Positions 62,023 to 64,000 of a stretch of 64,000 bases of DNA are shown here, in pieces. The translations under genes and the position numbers were made by a program. Location: contig CAKPKJ010000004.1 of NCBI GenBank assembly GCA_934167445.1, positions 1 through 64,000 on the forward strand, written 5' to 3'. Origin of the DNA: an uncultured Clostridia bacterium. Its GTDB lineage: Bacteria; Bacillota; Clostridia; TANB77; CAG-508. Within the stretch, counting starts at the first letter, position 1, and every line of letters starts with the position of its first letter. Below the pieces are notes generated by a model. The model was not told the origin of the DNA. It searched no databases and saw only the letters and a list, made by a program, of their open reading frames with translations.

Positions 62023-64000
62023 ATGAAAAGCAAGCTATTTAGAGTCATGGTTGTATTAATGATACTTGCAACATTAACCCTAACTAATTTTATTTATGTA
62101 GGAGTTGGGGCTATTAGTTATGCCGCAAGTGCAAATGATACAAACCATAAAAATGTTGAATTTACAGCAAATTTAAAAGATGAAAAAACTTTAACTTTAG
62201 GTGTAAATGTAAAAAATGAGGGATATTTCAATGGAGAAGTTAGTCTAGAAAATAATAACTTTAAAATGAAATCTTCAAGCAGTGAATATGTAAATAAAGT
62301 TGAAGAAAATAAAATTACATTAAATCAGATTAATGCTGGAACAAATGTACAAATTGATGTAGAAATAGAACCTATAAAAGATGATAGTTTTATTATAGGA
62401 CTATTAACTGCACAAACAAAAGTAAAATTAAGTGGAATTTATAAAGATAGAACAGAAAAAGACATCAATATAAAAGCATCAAGAGATGTTAAATTAGATT
62501 ATACCTATCAAAAAGAAGATAACGTAGAATCTAGTATAGATGTAATAACAAATAAAGTTTTAAAAGTAAATGGAGAAGAAAAAAGAGTTGTTCAGCTTTC
62601 ACTTAATATGGGATTAAAATCAAATGAATACCCAACACAAGAGATTAGTGCAGAATTAACTGTGCCAGAACTTAATGGAGAAAAACCAACCGTAGTTGCT
62701 AAAGCTAATTTAAATACAATGACAACATTTGAATATAATTATGATGGAAAATCTAAAATAAGCTTAAATTTAAAAAATGAGCCAAACTCAGAAAATAAAG
62801 TAAAATGGAAAAAACAAGGAACAGAAAACGTTGTTTTAACATTTGTATATAACAAAGATGCAGATGTTAAAAATTCTAAAATTACATTAAAAGAAAATGT
62901 GAAATTATATGATAATAACATATTACAAACAGAAAATGCAGTAGTTATAGCAGGAGAAGAGAAAGAAGCTATAATGAAATTATCAAACACTAATATGGAA
63001 AATGTAATATATAAAGGAAAACTAAATGCCAATATAAATCGTAATTTTGCAACTTCAACAACAATAGCTGTTAACTTAGCAAATGTTGGAACAGGGATTG
63101 ATATAAAAGAAAATGCAGTAAAACAAGCAAAAGTTATATATAATAAAACATATGTATCAAAAGAAGCATTTGATAAGGTTTTAGGACAAAATGGTACGAT
63201 GACACTATCAAATCAAAATGGAGAAGTTATAACAACATTAACAAATGCTAGTCAAGTTGACGAAAATGGAAATATTGTTGTATATTACGGGGACAAAGAA
63301 GTAACAGCATTAGAAGTTAAAACTTCTATACCTGTATCAGAAGGAGATTTAACCGTAAAACATATCAAAACAATATTGCCAGAGGCAAATATTAAAGATG
63401 CAGATAAAATATCAACATCAATTGAAACTACATATGGTACAGAAGCTACATTAAAGACAGACAATGAAATAGCATTAGAGAATGCAACTACAGAAGCAAC
63501 AATGCAAGTAAATAAAAATACTTTATCCACAGTTGTTGCAAATAATGTGGAAATAAGGGCTACATTAAAGTCAAATGATGAAAAAAATAATTTATATACA
63601 AACCCAAGTCTACAATTTGAATTACCAGAAGCAGTAGAAAGTGCTGATATAATAAGTGCAGAGCTAATATATGAATCAGAATTGAAAATTAAAAATTACA
63701 ACTTTAGTGGAAAAACAATTACAGTAAACTTAGAAGGAACACAAACTGGATATAAAGAAGATGGAATTGAAGGAGCCATATTAATATTAAATGTTGATCT
63801 AAAATTAAACAGAAAAGCTCCAACACAAGAAAGCAAAATAACAATGACTGTAAATAATAAAGGAGAAACAATAAAACAAGAAACAGGAATGAAAGTTGTT
63901 GCTCCAACCGATATGACTGTTATAAATAACATAAGTAACTTAGGAGTTGAAACTATAGGACAAGAAGAAAGTACAATAGCAACATTACAAAGAGGAAAAA
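62023..64000 (+). CDS. Large secreted surface protein, 5' part only
   Basis: The frame is open from an ATG with AAGGAGG upstream to the window end, 659 codons without a stop. A signal peptide is clear (KSKLFRVMVVLMILATLTLTNFIYVGVGAISYAAS, cleavage probably near residue 35). The rest is a succession of beta-rich segments with many Thr, Asn, Lys and Val, and almost no Cys or His, typical of repeated immunoglobulin-like or adhesin stalks. No specific family is recognised. A membrane or sortase anchor could lie beyond the window. Confidence 0.8.
   Translation, partial: MKSKLFRVMVVLMILATLTLTNFIYVGVGAISYAASANDTNHKNVEFTANLKDEKTLTLGVNVKNEGYFNGEVSLENNNFKMKSSSSEYVNKVEENKITLNQINAGTNVQIDVEIEPIKDDSFIIGLLTAQTKVKLSGIYKDRTEKDINIKASRDVKLDYTYQKEDNVESSIDVITNKVLKVNGEEKRVVQLSLNMGLKSNEYPTQEISAELTVPELNGEKPTVVAKANLNTMTTFEYNYDGKSKISLNLKNEPNSENKVKWKKQGTENVVLTFVYNKDADVKNSKITLKENVKLYDNNILQTENAVVIAGEEKEAIMKLSNTNMENVIYKGKLNANINRNFATSTTIAVNLANVGTGIDIKENAVKQAKVIYNKTYVSKEAFDKVLGQNGTMTLSNQNGEVITTLTNASQVDENGNIVVYYGDKEVTALEVKTSIPVSEGDLTVKHIKTILPEANIKDADKISTSIETTYGTEATLKTDNEIALENATTEATMQVNKNTLSTVVANNVEIRATLKSNDEKNNLYTNPSLQFELPEAVESADIISAELIYESELKIKNYNFSGKTITVNLEGTQTGYKEDGIEGAILILNVDLKLNRKAPTQESKITMTVNNKGETIKQETGMKVVAPTDMTVINNISNLGVETIGQEESTIATLQRGK

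Overview
The window comes from a very AT-rich, spore-forming member of the Clostridia (Firmicutes). The lineage call rests on the sporulation and germination genes (spoIIR, spmA-spmB, a sleB-ypeB pair, two CotF-type coat proteins, a GerMN protein and an AbrB/SpoVT-type regulator), the mreBCD-mrdA-minC cell-shape cluster, MecA, RlmH and AGGAGG-type ribosome binding sites. Frequent TTG starts and consensus TTGACA-17-TATAAT promoters fit the same picture. The species is not recognised; an uncultured gut-type clostridium is the best guess.

Layout. 1-8.9 kb: patatin-like lipase, a broken ATPase remnant, a giant acyl-CoA dehydratase activase-like protein, GerMN protein, a short basic protein, Fic, TrmN6, RsmI. 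9-16.4 kb: MurA, WalJ/YycJ-like hydrolase, RlmH, SpmAB, AbrB, SpoIIR, an unknown protein and a UDP-sugar pyrophosphorylase. 16.5-25.9 kb: phosphosugar mutase, TtcA-like enzyme, hexapeptide acetyltransferase, tRNA-Arg(CCT), TadA, SRP RNA, dnaX-ybaB-recR and a glycolipid glycosyltransferase. Two REP/MITE-like elements with 29-bp perfect inverted ends lie here, each abutting stop codons. 26-30 kb: SleB, YpeB, VanW-family protein.

30.1-32.6 kb holds the most unusual feature. It is a tandem array of five small paralogous genes, much richer in G+C than the surroundings. Each has its own promoter and terminator, and in four of them the Shine-Dalgarno sequence sits in the loop of a hairpin touching the ATG. 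No known family was recognised. This is the best candidate for an undescribed system.

32.8-42.3 kb: MurF, Ddl, a J-domain protein, then an operon of two unknown genes and an orphan VirD4/TraG coupling ATPase. A pilin-like protein with an FGE/C-type-lectin-like C-terminus follows; its last ~100 bp are GC-rich and look like a diversity-generating retroelement target. An Rpn nuclease with an apparent ATA start ends this part. 42.5-54.3 kb: YhaO/YhaN-like repair pair, PrfA, phosphodiesterase, ZIP transporter, PcrA, nucleotidase, coat proteins, M23 peptidase, MecA. 54.4-60.9 kb: DUF4321, RadC, MreB, MreC, MreD, PBP2 and MinC, all on the plus strand. The end holds an Asn-rich gene pair and the first 659 codons of a large secreted protein that runs off the window.

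Most of the window is core chromosome for wall synthesis, sporulation, translation and repair. Accessory character is concentrated at 18.2 kb, 24.6 kb, 30.1-32.6 kb and 36.2-42.3 kb.
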